This document shows, piece by piece, positions 45,491 through 53,976 of a stretch of 64,000 nucleotides of DNA (the stretch's first letter is position 1; every line of letters starts with the position of its first letter). The stretch is from Methylobacter sp. KS41. GTDB taxonomy: Bacteria; Pseudomonadota; Gammaproteobacteria; Methylococcales; Methylomonadaceae. Position numbers and translations under genes: made by a program. The stretch spans positions 1,672,418 through 1,736,417 of the forward strand of contig PHSP01000003.1 of NCBI GenBank assembly GCA_002862125.1, given 5' to 3'. The notes beneath the pieces were generated by a model. It was not told where the DNA came from and made no database searches. It saw only the letters and a program-made list of their open reading frames with translations.

Positions 45491-46138
45491 ATGAAATTTA
45501 TGCCTGCATTATTACCCAATCTGATCGATGCAATTGCTGAGGTTATCAAAAAAAACGCTGAAGAAGTGACAGCTTTGGATCAGGCGATCGGTGATGGAGA
45601 TCATGTCATTAATTTACAACGAGGCATTCAGGCGCTTCTGGCGCAGCGCGATGAATTAAGCCAACTTGATTGGGTTGCCGCCTGGCAGAAGATTGGCATG
45701 ACATTAATGTCATCAATTGGCGGCGCGTCAGGTTCGCTGTACGGCACCTTGTTTATTGCCTTAAGCAAGGCGGCGCGAGAGCAAACTTTAAATTTACAAA
45801 GCTTTGCCGGTATTTTTGCCAAAGGCGTGGATGCGATTAAACAACGTGGCAAGTCGGAGGCAGGAGAAAAAACCATGCTCGATGTTTATATTCCGGTGGC
45901 GGATTACTTGCGGACGGCAGCGGCGGATTCCATAGCGTTACCAGATGTTTTGGCTAATATCCCGCGCATTGCCGCCGCGGGAATGGAGTCTACCTGCGAC
46001 ATGGTTGCCACCAAAGGCCGAGCTTCTTTTCTGGGGGAGCGCAGCCGAGGCCATATTGATGCAGGCGCTAAGACCGCTCAACTGATGATTTGCGCTATCG
46101 TCGATGTACTTGCCAAACAGTTAGCAACCCCAGCGTAA
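45491..46138 (+). CDS. dhaL: Dihydroxyacetone kinase subunit DhaL
   Basis: The 215-residue subunit holds the nucleotide. The metal and phosphate aspartates are in ALDQAIGDGDHVINLQRG. Further motifs are MSSIGGASGSLYGTLFIALS and GEKTMLDVYIPVADYL. I take ATG 45491; an upstream ATG at 45440 is unlikely. No phosphotransferase-linked DhaM is seen, so whether ATP or a PTS partner supplies the phosphate is open. The stop overlaps the convergent dhaK stop by 18 bp, although both encode parts of one enzyme. Confidence 0.9.
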   Translation: MKFMPALLPNLIDAIAEVIKKNAEEVTALDQAIGDGDHVINLQRGIQALLAQRDELSQLDWVAAWQKIGMTLMSSIGGASGSLYGTLFIALSKAAREQTLNLQSFAGIFAKGVDAIKQRGKSEAGEKTMLDVYIPVADYLRTAAADSIALPDVLANIPRIAAAGMESTCDMVATKGRASFLGERSRGHIDAGAKTAQLMICAIVDVLAKQLATPA

Positions 46139-47110
46139 AGCCGCTGTATGAACCGGAGCGTCCCACAGTTCCAGCAGTTCTTCGTCAAGCGCGCTCAGCG
46201 TAATTGAGCAGCCCGCCATATCTATTGACGTAGTGTAGTTGCCGACTAAAGAGCGGGCTATAGTGATACCGCGTCTTTCCCAGTATTGGGCGGCTAGGTC
46301 ATAAATCAGGTACAGTTCCATTAAAGGCGTTGCGCCGAATCCGTTTACGTGCAACAACACGGGCTGATGTTTTTCCGGTTTTATTTCATCATCAATCATA
46401 CCTGTCAAGTGCTCCACGATCTCTGTGGCGCTGGTTAAAGGCAGCGTTTCATGTCCACGCTCTCCATGAATGCCCACGCCCATTTCCATTTCGGTGTCGC
46501 TGATGTCGAAAGTGGGTCTTCCCAGGGCAGGCACGGTGCAACTACTCAGCGCGACTCCCATTGAGGCAGTGACGTTGTTGACTTTATCACCCAATTTTTT
46601 ACAGGTTGCTAAATCGGCGCCTTTCTCTGCGGCTGCTCCGATAATTTTTTCCACTATTAACGTGCCCGCTACCCCGCGCCGTCCGGTGCTATGAGCTTTC
46701 GGCAAGGACACGTCGTCGCTAACCAGGACGGACGCATTTGGACAATCCAGCAGCTCAGCGGCGATTTCAAAATTCATCACGTCGCCTGCATAATTCTTGA
46801 CGATGAATAATACACCGCCGCCACTTTCCACTGCTTGCGCGGCGGCCAGCATCTGATCGGGAGTAGGGGAGGTGAATATTTGGCCCGGACAAGCGGCATC
46901 CAGCATGCCGGCGCCGACAAATCCGGTATGCAGGGGTTCATGTCCGGAACCTCCGCCTGAAATTAGCGCGACCTTGCCGGATTTAGGGGGATTTATCCGT
47001 CTGACAAAGTGCGGTTGGGCATTGAATTGGATAATATCGGCATGCGCTTTGGCAAAGCCGAGCAGGCTTTCATCAAGCAGGGTATCAATGGAATTGATGA
47101 ACTTTTTCAT
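46121..47110 (-). CDS. dhaK: Dihydroxyacetone kinase subunit DhaK
   Basis: The 329-residue subunit binds dihydroxyacetone. The phosphate-pocket glycine loop is LISGGGSGHEPLHTGFVG, and the substrate-binding histidine is in GVGIHGERGHETLP near residues 210-220. NNVTASMGVALSSC and LVNGFGATPLMELY-type segments are present. It is transcribed against dhaL (convergent, ends overlapping by 18 bp) and lies 47 bp after the HAD gene on its own strand, so HAD-dhaK may form an operon. It would phosphorylate dihydroxyacetone to the glycolytic phosphate. Confidence 0.92.
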   Translation of the reverse strand: MKKFINSIDTLLDESLLGFAKAHADIIQFNAQPHFVRRINPPKSGKVALISGGGSGHEPLHTGFVGAGMLDAACPGQIFTSPTPDQMLAAAQAVESGGGVLFIVKNYAGDVMNFEIAAELLDCPNASVLVSDDVSLPKAHSTGRRGVAGTLIVEKIIGAAAEKGADLATCKKLGDKVNNVTASMGVALSSCTVPALGRPTFDISDTEMEMGVGIHGERGHETLPLTSATEIVEHLTGMIDDEIKPEKHQPVLLHVNGFGATPLMELYLIYDLAAQYWERRGITIARSLVGNYTTSIDMAGCSITLSALDEELLELWDAPVHTAALRWGC

Positions 47111-47157
47111 GGCGGCGACTCCCGAGGTTTAGTATTATTATCCGATATATTAAGAAC

Positions 47158-47985
47158 TTAACCTAGCAATGCTTGCGTTACGGCTCTAATATCGGGCATG
47201 ACCCAAGTAGGCTGATAATCCGCATCTTTTAAATCGGCTTCAGTAGACACGCCCGTCAACACCATAATGCTGCGAATACCGGTGCGAACCGCTCCGAGAA
47301 TGTCGGTCTCCAGGCGGTCGCCGATAGCCACTGTCTCATCGGGTTCGAAGCCCAGTAGGGCGAGAGCTTGCCGGTAAATAATGGGCTCCGGTTTGCCGAT
47401 TATAACCGGTGTCACGCCGGTGGCGGCCTCAAGCGCAGCCAGAATTGCGCCATTGCCGTGGGTGATGCCGCGTTCGGTTGGAAGTGTTACGTCGGCATTA
47501 GTGCCAATGAATTTTGCGCCGGCGCGAATATTCATAGTGGCTGTAGCGAGTTTAGCCCAGGTCAGGGTTTCATCTTTTCCGCAAACTACAATGTCAGCGC
47601 CTTTTTTGGCTGAGTCGCCGTTGTTATTCACTTCATAAAGGCCAGTCAGTGTAAAGCCGCGATCAATAAGCGGTTGTGTTGCTCCGTCTTCGCCGACAAC
47701 AAAAACGCGGGTTTCCGCCGGGTTTTCATGTTCGCTAAGGTATAGCGCAGTGGCAGTGCCAGAGGTCAGGATTTGGCTTTCCTCTACTGTTATGCCCATA
47801 CGCGCCAGTTTGGCCACATATTGCTCCGGCGTCAAACTGGCGTTGTTAGTCGCCAGAATGAAGCGGATTTGCAGTTCATGCAACGCTTGAAAAAAAGCTG
47901 ACAATCCTGGTATCGGCTCCGTGCCGTGCCATAAGACGCCATCCATGTCGATGATCAGTGCGCGAATATTTGTAAAAGGCTGCAT
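47158..47985 (-). CDS. HAD-IIA family phosphatase (NagD-like)
   Basis: The 275-residue protein shows the four HAD motifs: IDMDGVLWHG (nucleophile region, D near 13-15), LATNNASLTPEQ (motif II), a lysine-containing IIGKPEPIIYRQA, and ETVAIGDRLETDILGA (motif IV). HAD-IIA members dephosphorylate small sugar or glycolate phosphates. It precedes dhaK on the same strand, which suggests a role in phosphorylated C3 compounds, but this is only inferred. The length is usual for the family. Confidence 0.88.
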   Translation of the reverse strand: MQPFTNIRALIIDMDGVLWHGTEPIPGLSAFFQALHELQIRFILATNNASLTPEQYVAKLARMGITVEESQILTSGTATALYLSEHENPAETRVFVVGEDGATQPLIDRGFTLTGLYEVNNNGDSAKKGADIVVCGKDETLTWAKLATATMNIRAGAKFIGTNADVTLPTERGITHGNGAILAALEAATGVTPVIIGKPEPIIYRQALALLGFEPDETVAIGDRLETDILGAVRTGIRSIMVLTGVSTEADLKDADYQPTWVMPDIRAVTQALLG

Positions 47986-48070
47986 GAAAGTTGTTTCTTA
48001 ATAATATAGAAATGTTACTGTTGCGTGGTAGTCATTCAGGTATCGTTTTTTATTAATGCCGGTAACGAAT

Positions 48071-48868
48071 TTACTGTTGACTTGAATTTTTCTTGATATT
48101 TTCAATATAGCGGGCAATATGATGGTTTTCTGCAAACGCCGGTAGTAAATCAAGTTTGTCTTCAAAATCTCCTTTTATGGATTCCAGAAATGCATACCAG
48201 TAACTCACATCGTCATGCAGCGTGCCGGCGGCATCGAAAAAACACACAGAGCCGGCATGCTTGTAAGTTCCAAGCCGGGTCGGGATACGGGTAACGATGT
48301 CGTTGTTATTGACGAGTCTAAAAAAACGGGGCTTGAGTTCATTATCGACTTCGCGCGAAAACTGCCGGTCGCCAACCCTGGGCTGGCCGAACGTATAAAT
48401 GCCGTTAATGGGCTTGTGCATATCCAACGATAAGCGCGCCGCCGCCAGAGTTGCCAGAGCGCCGCCCAAACTATGTCCGGTGATCCATAGGGATTGTGCG
48501 TAAATATGTGTGTGTTGCAGAGTCTCGATGATTTCTTTCCACACTGAATCAAGCGCGGCATTAAAACCTCGATGAACTTTTCCGTGGGGTTCATCCACAA
48601 AACCGATTTTTGCATCGGTCATCCAGTCAATAATGTTTGCCGTACCGCGAAAAGCCATAACAATGGCGGTGCCGCTATGGGCCATAAACAGTTGGGTATC
48701 GGTATCTTTGGGTCCACTGGAAATAAACTCGGAGCGGAATCCCTGTTCCACCATTTTCTGCTGAATAATGTTGGGTTTTTCGTATGCCAATTGAGAGCAT
48801 AATGCCAAGGCGTAGGCATTTCGAATAGAAAATTTAGTATTGTGTGGTTCGATAGCGATAATACTCAT
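48071..48868 (-). CDS. Class 3 lipase-like serine hydrolase
   Basis: The 265-residue protein has the lipase class 3 elbow SLWITGHSLGGALATLAAARL, and IYTFGQPRVGDRQFSREV further on. VMAFRGTANIIDWMTD supplies the oxyanion and flap region. AAGGAG lies a few bases before ATG 48868. It lacks a recognisable signal peptide, so it may act inside the cell or be exported by another route. The substrate is probably an acylglycerol or similar ester. Confidence 0.87.
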   Translation of the reverse strand: MSIIAIEPHNTKFSIRNAYALALCSQLAYEKPNIIQQKMVEQGFRSEFISSGPKDTDTQLFMAHSGTAIVMAFRGTANIIDWMTDAKIGFVDEPHGKVHRGFNAALDSVWKEIIETLQHTHIYAQSLWITGHSLGGALATLAAARLSLDMHKPINGIYTFGQPRVGDRQFSREVDNELKPRFFRLVNNNDIVTRIPTRLGTYKHAGSVCFFDAAGTLHDDVSYWYAFLESIKGDFEDKLDLLPAFAENHHIARYIENIKKNSSQQ

Positions 48869-49017
48869 TTGATGCTCCTTATTGTTTAAATGGAGGACTC
48901 AAGCATAATTCTCTTTCTCTTTATTCCAAGCTCGCAATTAACGGCTTTATGTCAGTTTCAACTGCCAAAGTCATCGCTTGCACCTTACTGATTAACCTAA
49001 GCTCTCTTGAGAAGGGT

Positions 49018-50037
49018 TTAATTTTCTTCTTTTGTTGTTTCAGGAATATACCTTGCTAATACTTCTTTCGCCCTATTGTCTGCTCCGGAAGGGAGTTTTT
49101 CCGGTTTATTATTGATCCATTCAGCTATATCTTTCCAGGCAGTAGGAGCTTGTAAATCACGCAATAACATATGATAGCCTTGTTGATAAAAGGCTACGGT
49201 TTTGTCAGTTGCATCCGTGGCAAGAAATTTTTGTAAAAATGCGTAAGTTGGTTTTTTGGGAATAATTTCATCTTTTTCACCATAAAGCATCAAGGTATTT
49301 GCATGTAGCAGAGGAGCGCTGTTAAATGCTTCGTCCATTAAATTGGTCAGTCCGTATACGGTTTCTACGCGAGTTGCTTTAATAACCCAAGGATCCCGCC
49401 CCAAGGCACGGAGCATTTCAATATTATCCGACGGCATAACCTTCACGCCTTTGCCGGTCAAAGTCAGCCATGGCATGCTATGCGCAAGTGTCCAAAGTAA
49501 ACTGGTTTGATACCAGGGCATAGTTGATCGCGCCCAAAGCGCAGGCGCGACAAGAATGATGCCGTCTACTCCAGGCATATTGGTTTGGCTCATGGCGGTT
49601 ATAATGATTGCACCGCCCATGCTTTCGCCAAGCAGATAAACGGGAAGATCAGGATAGCGCTGTTTTACCAGTTGTACCAACGTGTGCAAATCGTGCGTGT
49701 AGGCTTCGCCCCCTGCCCATAAGCCGCGTTTTGGAGCCGCGCCAAAGCCGCGTTGATCGTAAGCGAAGCTGGCGATACCCAGTTTGCTGAAATACTCACC
49801 CGGCTGTTGAAAAAAATGGCTGTAATCATTAAACCCGTGCAGTGCAATAATTATCGCATGCGGGGCGGTTTCAGGCAGCCAGTGGCGAAACGGCAAGTTT
49901 GTCCCGTCCTCGGTCACGAAAATATTCCCGCCAAGCTGGGCCGTAGTATTTTTTGCGCCCGGCGGATAAGTCATCGGCATACAGCCAGACAGTAAGTTAA
50001 GCAGCAGAACTGAAATTGTTATGTAAAGCGTTTTCAT
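49018..50037 (-). CDS. Lipoprotein alpha/beta hydrolase (monoacylglycerol-lipase-like)
   Basis: The 339-residue protein starts with a lipoprotein signal (MKTLYITISVLLLNLLSGC), with lipobox LLSGC and Cys19 as the lipidated residue. The hydrolase core follows: IIALHGFNDYSHFF (oxyanion region), VYLLGESMGGAIIITAM (nucleophile Ser in GESMG), the acid in YGEKDEIIPKK and the histidine in YQQGYHMLLRDL. It resembles serine aminopeptidase S33/monoacylglycerol lipases. It would sit on the outer or inner membrane facing the periplasm. Confidence 0.87.
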   Translation of the reverse strand: MKTLYITISVLLLNLLSGCMPMTYPPGAKNTTAQLGGNIFVTEDGTNLPFRHWLPETAPHAIIIALHGFNDYSHFFQQPGEYFSKLGIASFAYDQRGFGAAPKRGLWAGGEAYTHDLHTLVQLVKQRYPDLPVYLLGESMGGAIIITAMSQTNMPGVDGIILVAPALWARSTMPWYQTSLLWTLAHSMPWLTLTGKGVKVMPSDNIEMLRALGRDPWVIKATRVETVYGLTNLMDEAFNSAPLLHANTLMLYGEKDEIIPKKPTYAFLQKFLATDATDKTVAFYQQGYHMLLRDLQAPTAWKDIAEWINNKPEKLPSGADNRAKEVLARYIPETTKEEN

Positions 50038-50211
50038 GCGTTTGGGTATAGTATTCCAATCATTCTGAATTCAACAAGGGGAATTTAAGAATTAATAAGC
50101 CAATGTCTATTCAAGCTGACAGAAGCGGCAAGATATTTTTAACGGCCATAAATGCGAACTAGCCAATTATCCGTTAGGACAATAACAGGTCAGGAGTGTT
50201 CCTGCAGGCAA

Positions 50212-50670
50212 TTATTCGGACTTATAGCCATTGGTGTTATTCGCAACCCAGCGTTCATCTCCAGTGCCTAAAAGCTCTTTCTTCCAAAACGGCGCCTTTG
50301 ATTTTAAAGCTTCCATGATGTAACGGCTCGCATCAAACGCATCGCCACGGTGGGATGACCATACGGCGACCAGCACTATAGTCTCATTAGGAAAAATATC
50401 GCCAACTCGATGAATAAGCAAACTATCAATAATTTGCCATTGCCGCTGTGCTTCGCTGACGATTTTTTCCAATTGTTTTTCAGTCATGCCGGGATAGTAT
50501 TCCAGGGTCATGCCTTTAACAGCGGCGCCTTCATTGAAGTCGCGCATCGTACCGATAAAAATACCGGTCGCTCCCAGAGCTCCGGTATTGCCTGTTTTCG
50601 CGTTCCGATAAGTCTGAATTTCCTGGTACGGATCAAATGCCGCGGTTCTAATTTGTATGCTCATCTTCAA
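50212..50670 (-). CDS. moaE: Molybdopterin synthase catalytic subunit MoaE
   Basis: The 152-residue subunit accepts sulfur from the MoaD C-terminus to make molybdopterin. Family positions are GATGIFIGTMRDFNEG, LEYYPGMTEKQLEKIV, VGDIFPNETIVLVAVWSSHR and the conserved KSKAPFWKKE. The ATG at 50670 overlaps the moaD stop (ATGA), so moaD and moaE are translationally coupled. Length is normal. Confidence 0.95.
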   Translation of the reverse strand: MKMSIQIRTAAFDPYQEIQTYRNAKTGNTGALGATGIFIGTMRDFNEGAAVKGMTLEYYPGMTEKQLEKIVSEAQRQWQIIDSLLIHRVGDIFPNETIVLVAVWSSHRGDAFDASRYIMEALKSKAPFWKKELLGTGDERWVANNTNGYKSE

Positions 50671-50900
50671 CCTCCGGTAACGGGTGGAAAAAAAGCCACT
50701 TCATCACCATCCTTAACAATGAAATCAAAATCAACGTATTCCATATTTACGGCGGTCAGAGTATTGCCGGGTAATGATTTATCCGGGTTTGCGCGCTTCC
50801 AGACTTCATGGACGGTCAATGTATCTGTATAAGTCAGGTTGTCTTCCGGGCGGCCCGCAACTTCTTTTAAGCTGGCAAAATAACGCAAATTAATTGACAT
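50667..50900 (-). CDS. moaD: Molybdopterin synthase sulfur carrier MoaD
   Basis: The 77-residue ubiquitin-like carrier ends in the required Gly-Gly (AFFPPVTGG), whose C-terminus is thiocarboxylated. The beta-grasp pattern starts SINLRYFASLKEVAGRPED. It is divergent from moaC with about 70 bp between start codons, which should hold both promoters. Confidence 0.94.
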   Translation of the reverse strand: MSINLRYFASLKEVAGRPEDNLTYTDTLTVHEVWKRANPDKSLPGNTLTAVNMEYVDFDFIVKDGDEVAFFPPVTGG

Positions 50901-50971
50901 AATGATTCACGAAACAATAAAAACGATAGATAATAAATCTTTTTCAATAAATTATTCATTAATATTAATAA

Positions 50972-51451
50972 ATGACCTACACAACGCATTTTAATCAGGC
51001 CGGTGAAGCGCACATGGTTGATGTCGGCGAAAAAGCGGTCACTCAACGCACCGCTGTCACTGAAGGCTATATTGAAATGCATCCGGAAACGCTTCAGCTC
51101 ATTCTTGCTGGTGAACACAAAAAAGGCGATGTACTCGCAATAGCAAGAATTGCCGGAATCATGGCCAGTAAAAAAACGGCTGATTTAATACCGCTTTGTC
51201 ATCCTTTACCCATCACTCATGTAGAAATAATCCTGAGTCCGGAGGCCGAAAACAACCGTATCCGTTGCCAAACCACAGTAAAAACCAACGGACAGACAGG
51301 TGTAGAAATTGAAGCGTTGTGCGCCACTCAAATTGCCTTGCTCACTATTTATGATATGTGTAAAGCAGTAGACCGGGGCATGGTCATCCATGCTGTGCAG
51401 TTGCTGTCGAAAGCCGGTGGTAAATCAGGGCGCTGGCAGCGCAATGAATGA
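50972..51451 (+). CDS. moaC: Cyclic pyranopterin monophosphate synthase MoaC
   Basis: The 159-residue enzyme acts after MoaA in molybdenum cofactor synthesis to form cyclic pyranopterin monophosphate. Conserved segments are [35 protein letters not shown] and [28 protein letters not shown]. It is divergent from moaD-moaE. No moaA or moaB is seen nearby. Confidence 0.95.
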   Translation: MTYTTHFNQAGEAHMVDVGEKAVTQRTAVTEGYIEMHPETLQLILAGEHKKGDVLAIARIAGIMASKKTADLIPLCHPLPITHVEIILSPEAENNRIRCQTTVKTNGQTGVEIEALCATQIALLTIYDMCKAVDRGMVIHAVQLLSKAGGKSGRWQRNE

Positions 51452-52054
51452 CTTCCCGCTCATTAAAGATCATTAAATGGAATAAAAATTTTCAGGTCGA
51501 GTGAAAATATCTATAACTTGTCACCTCTAAAATTTTAAAAAATATCGCCTTTAAATGCATTGAAAGGCGGCTATAGTTTTCGGATGGATAAGATAATCCC
51601 GTTCTAATTGAGACGTGAATGAGGAACTCAGAAGGGGAGTCCCAGGTTCTTACAGGCAAAGGCAGGATTCGACGCGATGACCTTTTTTAAGCTCTACGAT
51701 ACGCTTGGCGAGATTGCGCAACTTGTTCTGCATTTGGCAACTGATGAAAACCGCTTTTAGTTTGCCGGGATTTATGCCGTTTAAATTGGATTATAATCAG
51801 GCTAGAAGTTAGCGCCTTTCTTTGTTGGAGGCGCCAGACAAGCCAGTAACCCGATCAGGGATTCTATACTTTATGGGGTTATCTTGATTGACTATGATAA
51901 CTCAAGATAATAAATATTATGCGGCAATTCCAATTCGTTACGGCCACGAATAATATGATGAAAGGGTAGGTGCTGGTCTGTTATTTTTCAATGCAGGTCT
52001 TTGAGTTTAAATAATAACAAAAAACATGGTTAATTTTTGCAAAGTGGGGGCGCA
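51452..52054. other. 600-bp intergenic region between moaC and the oxygenase gene
   Basis: Besides the possible terminator near 51560 there is another inverted repeat (GCGCCT ... AGGCGC, about 51810-51835). A promoter-like pair, TTGACT at 51888-51893 and TAAATA at 51911-51916 with 17 bp between, lies about 140 bp before the oxygenase gene. A short open stretch near 51680-51760 reads like protein but shows no start or family resemblance. Otherwise I see nothing. Confidence 0.4.
51546..51578 (+). terminator. Possible terminator after moaC
   Basis: CGCCTTT (51546-51552) and AAAGGCG (51563-51569) form a 7-bp stem about 95 bp after the moaC stop. A short T-rich stretch (TAGTTTT) follows. It could stop transcription from moaC, but the T-run is weak. 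Confidence 0.4.
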
Positions 52055-53794
52055 ATGAATAATAAAAAAAACTGGGAACATATTGATCTTGAAGCATTTC
52101 GCCAAATAGGTGATCCTGACGTCGATAATTTAGTCGCTGATTTACTCCCCAAACAAGGCGGCGAGTCGATTGGCTGCCTCGGTTATAACTCTATGTTATT
52201 GATTGCCGATAAACTGGTCAGTGATCCTGAGCTAGCGTTGATCGGTAATTCCCGGTTGTCCCAATGGCTGCATACCATGCCTGAGGAATTAGTCGATTAT
52301 TTCAGGCCAATGGAAGCTCCTGATTGGGTTGATACCCGGAAACTTCAGTTGGGCTCTCAATTATGGCGGCAAAATACGCTTCTTACATTATTCATTCTAT
52401 ACGCAGGTAGTTTACCGGCGTGCTATTTGTTGAAAAACGGCATTACTGCATTGTACAAAACAAAAAAACTCAGTGATCACCAATACATATTTCAACGCAT
52501 ATATGAAACCGGCTTGATGCTGGCCGCGTGCATGGATGAAAAGGGCATTGAGCTAATTGGAGATGCGGCTCTGCAAGATGACAATTTATTATTACAAGCC
52601 CTTAAAAATCTCGATGCTGAAGGGCAATGGCAAGAACAAGGCCAACAATTGGTTCGTAAAAGTGGAAAGACCGGCTCGCCAATCGATCCGGAAGAGCTGG
52701 ACAAGGAAATCGAGCGCTTGGCCGAGAAGCCGAAACGTTATCTTTGGGGTAAAGGATATATCACGGCTAAAAAAGTTCGATTTCTGCACGCCTCGATGCG
52801 CTATATGCTCACGCAGCCGGACCGTTTTAAACCCTGGGGCAGTATAGACCGGCCGCAAACCTTCGCAGAATATCTAAGCCAGGTACAAGAGCCTTGGGAC
52901 AATAAAGAACTTGGCGTGCCTGTCAATCAAGAAGACATGGCTTACACCTTATTGACTTTCGGGCTGGTAATTCCTAGAGGCATGGAAAAATGGGGAGCGC
53001 CGCTCAGCCGCGAACAAAAAGAGGCATTTTTGCATTTATGGCGGGTGGTTGGTTATACCATGGGAATACATTCAGAATTGCTAACCGATAATTGGGACGA
53101 TGCAGAAAGCCTTTACCAAGAGATCCAAAAAAGGCAAGCAGAAGCTTCAGACGACGGTCTAAAATTAACTGAAGCATTAATGGGCTTTTTAGGGGATTAT
53201 CTGCCTGATGTGCCAGGTTTTGCACACCGCCTATCGGCAGCAATGATTATCAGCCAAATCGGCCTTACCCATGCGTCTTATATTTTGGATAAACAGCTAA
53301 TTGACGAAACCCTGTGTTTTTGGAGAAAACCGTTTTATAAATTAGCCGGAGGCATTTTCAATATCGGTTTAAAGTTGCGAGCCAGGTTTTATGAACGCTT
53401 CAAACATTTGGGCGGGATAACTTTGCACAGTTTAGATGAAGCTAGTGAATTGCTGATTGACAGCTGGCAGGACGCTTTTTCACGAAGACCTTTTTTTGTG
53501 CCTGTTGACACCACATCCTGGGTTCGCCAGCCAGGCACCGATGAGCCTTATAGAAAGCTTTTAAGTCAGTGGCGCAGACAAATTTTCATTACGTTAGCCA
53601 GTGCTTTAGGCTTATTGTCTCTGGCTTTAGTCAGCTTGGCCGCCGCGCTTCCTATCGCGTTAATTTCGGGATGGACTGCATCCCAACTTGCTTTAATTGC
53701 GGCAGCTTCGTTCTGGATTATTGCCATCGGAATTTTGCACTTCCGCTTGCAGGCTGTCTTTAAGAAGAGACCTGAGGTTGAACAAGTAAAATGA
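52055..53794 (+). CDS. MpaB/latex-clearing-protein-like oxygenase (DUF2236) with C-terminal membrane segments
   Basis: The 579-residue protein (ATG 52055) resembles the heme-dependent MpaB/Lcp family. LWRQNTLLTLFILYAGSLPACYL and YETGLMLAACMD sit in the N-terminal half, with KVRFLHASMRYML in the middle. NQEDMAYTLLTFGLVIPRGMEKWG and LHLWRVVGYTMGIHSELL are the conserved core. Two hydrophobic segments near the end (FITLASALGLLSLALVSLAA and ALIAAASFWIIAIGILHF) suggest membrane anchoring. Lcp cleaves polyisoprene, but the substrate here is unknown. A GGGG-rich ribosome-binding site precedes the start. Confidence 0.72.
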   Translation: MNNKKNWEHIDLEAFRQIGDPDVDNLVADLLPKQGGESIGCLGYNSMLLIADKLVSDPELALIGNSRLSQWLHTMPEELVDYFRPMEAPDWVDTRKLQLGSQLWRQNTLLTLFILYAGSLPACYLLKNGITALYKTKKLSDHQYIFQRIYETGLMLAACMDEKGIELIGDAALQDDNLLLQALKNLDAEGQWQEQGQQLVRKSGKTGSPIDPEELDKEIERLAEKPKRYLWGKGYITAKKVRFLHASMRYMLTQPDRFKPWGSIDRPQTFAEYLSQVQEPWDNKELGVPVNQEDMAYTLLTFGLVIPRGMEKWGAPLSREQKEAFLHLWRVVGYTMGIHSELLTDNWDDAESLYQEIQKRQAEASDDGLKLTEALMGFLGDYLPDVPGFAHRLSAAMIISQIGLTHASYILDKQLIDETLCFWRKPFYKLAGGIFNIGLKLRARFYERFKHLGGITLHSLDEASELLIDSWQDAFSRRPFFVPVDTTSWVRQPGTDEPYRKLLSQWRRQIFITLASALGLLSLALVSLAAALPIALISGWTASQLALIAAASFWIIAIGILHFRLQAVFKKRPEVEQVK

Positions 53795-53976
53795 GCGCTA
53801 TGAATGCCATTTCGTAAAATGCCTTGATTTGACTCTACAGTTGGTGAAGCGCTCAACTCACGCTTACCTGACACAGAGTAAGCATGATCAGAAATTGCCA
53901 TAGCTTGCGTAGCCGGATATTTGTATTTTTTGCTTTCTCCTAAAGTTATGAACAAAATAAAGAGTCTATTATTCTC

